In this document: positions 63,349-64,000 of the stretch, piece by piece
How the letters are laid out: every line of letters begins with the position of its first letter
Position numbering within the stretch: the stretch's first letter is position 1
From: Streptomyces sedi
GTDB taxonomy: Bacteria; Actinomycetota; Actinomycetes; Streptomycetales; Streptomycetaceae
Assembly (NCBI RefSeq): GCF_006335015.1
Contig: NZ_VDGT01000018.1
Location: 1-64,000 of the forward strand
Direction of reading: 5' to 3'
DNA length: 64,000 nt
The notes under the pieces: model-generated
Told to the model about the DNA's origin: nothing
The model's input: the letters and a program-made list of their open reading frames with translations, nothing else
The model's database searches: none
Position numbers and translations under genes: made by a program

Positions 63349-64000
63349 CCCGAGGCTCAGAACCCGCGACGTTGGCCCGCCGGCTGCTGCTGGCGGGCGC
63401 GACGGCGGGCGTCGGCTTTCTGCTGCTGGGCGCCCTGGCGGGCGCCGCGGCCCATCCCGGCGACGGCCGGCTGGGCGCGCTGCGGCTGCTGTGGTGCGCG
63501 GTGCCGCTGGCCTTCACCGCCCAGCTCGCGGTGGCCGTCGCGCGGGCCGACCCGGCGGGGCTGCCCCGTTCCGGGCTGCACGCGGCCGGGCTCGGCCGCA
63601 CCAGGCTGCCGCTGCTGGCGGCGCTCTCCACGGCGGTGGCGGGGCTGGTCGGCAGCGTGCTGGCGCTGCTGGTCTTCCTCCAGCTGCGGGGCGATCTGTC
63701 GCGGCTGCCGTTCGACGGGGCGGCCGTCGGGCCGTTGAACGGCGGCGGTTCGCTGCCGCTGGGCGCCGCGATGACGCTGCTGGCGGTGGCGCCGGCGACG
63801 GCGGCCGGCGCCTCGGCGCTCGCGGTGCGCGGCGCGGGGGCGCCGATGCCGGCGCCGGCCGGGCTGCCGTGGGGGACGGCGATGATCGCCGGCGGTCTCG
63901 CGCTCGGCACGCTGGCGGGCGAGCCGGCGGCGGAGCCGGGGCGCGGCTGGCTGCCGCTGCCGGAGCCGCTGGACACGGTGCCGTTCGGCGTGGTGGGCGG
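63330..64000 (+). CDS. ABC transporter permease, N-terminal part, cut by the window edge
   Basis: The visible 223 residues form a polytopic membrane protein. Hydrophobic segments are LLLAGATAGVGFLLLGALAGAAA, LLWCAVPLAFTAQLAVAVA, LLAALSTAVAGLVGSVLALLVFL, LGAAMTLLAVAPATAAGASAL and MIAGGLALGTLAG. It starts at an ATG inside the end of the ATPase gene and continues past 64000. The paired ATPase points to an ABC permease of the FtsX/MacB group, but the periplasmic part is not visible. The substrate is unknown. Confidence 0.75.
   Translation, partial: MLALRLARGSEPATLARRLLLAGATAGVGFLLLGALAGAAAHPGDGRLGALRLLWCAVPLAFTAQLAVAVARADPAGLPRSGLHAAGLGRTRLPLLAALSTAVAGLVGSVLALLVFLQLRGDLSRLPFDGAAVGPLNGGGSLPLGAAMTLLAVAPATAAGASALAVRGAGAPMPAPAGLPWGTAMIAGGLALGTLAGEPAAEPGRGWLPLPEPLDTVPFGVVG

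Overview
The window is a 64-kb stretch of a Streptomyces-type actinobacterial chromosome. The evidence is a very high GC content with near-exclusive G/C at third codon positions, frequent GTG starts and one TTG start, and 4-bp ATGA/GTGA gene overlaps. Gene order also resembles the core region of Streptomyces from RNase J through dapA, thyX, dapB, pnp, rpsO, ribF, truB, rbfA, infB, nusA, rimP, ispG and dxr. The first ~80 bases read, on the minus strand, as the boxA-containing leader of an rRNA operon, so a 16S rRNA gene probably lies just left of position 1.

Layout. (1) 1-12.9 kb: rRNA leader, RNase J, dapA, thyX, two small membrane proteins, a 126-bp tandem repeat array (about 4959-5643), a TPR-like membrane protein, dapB, an M16 protease, pnp, rpsO, a 3-TM protein, a DUF397 protein that is a good candidate for the developmental protein BldB, and a methyltransferase. 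(2) 13.2-24.2 kb: a very proline-rich ParA/MinD-type ATPase facing the ribF-truB-rbfA-DUF503-infB-ylxR-nusA-rimP translation/transcription cluster. (3) 24.5-33.8 kb: a lipoprotein, a ferritin-like DUF4439 protein and an aminoglycoside-phosphotransferase-fold protein, two GNAT acetyltransferases, the isoprenoid genes ispG and dxr with a site-2 protease between them, and a long acyl-CoA dehydrogenase. (4) 34-45 kb: an accessory glycan-utilisation locus with a LacI regulator, a five-gene leftward operon (solute-binding lipoprotein, two permeases, GH42, secreted GH12) and a divergent GH3 enzyme. Four copies of the palindromic core GAAGCGCTTC lie at the lacI promoter and in the divergent transporter/GH3 promoter region, so the whole locus can be read as one regulon. 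(5) 45-55 kb: a TRM11-like methyltransferase, an aldehyde dehydrogenase with a PucR regulator, an orphan VirD4/FtsK-like membrane ATPase, a MalK-type ABC ATPase preceded by a GlnR-like site, and gabT. (6) 55.2-57.1 kb: two translationally coupled genes, an OLD/RecF-like AAA ATPase without a TOPRIM domain and a PIN-domain nuclease. This is the best candidate here for an undescribed (anti-phage or toxin-type) system. (7) 57-64 kb: a primase-like small protein, a DUF4190-type membrane protein, a deaminase probably acting on aminodeoxyfutalosine (menaquinone pathway), a glycerophosphodiesterase-family protein, a second aldehyde dehydrogenase of the gamma-aminobutyraldehyde type, and an ABC ATPase/permease pair, the permease cut by the right edge.

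How the parts work together. Most of the left 34 kb is housekeeping: RNA decay, lysine/peptidoglycan precursors, dTMP synthesis, ribosome maturation and the MEP pathway. The right half is catabolic and accessory. The glycan locus suggests extracellular cleavage by GH12, ABC import, and intracellular hydrolysis by GH42 and GH3. gabT, the two aldehyde dehydrogenases, PucR and the GlnR-like site suggest GABA/polyamine nitrogen catabolism. All functions are read from sequence motifs and family knowledge; no database search was run. Comparisons with S. coelicolor gene order are from memory.
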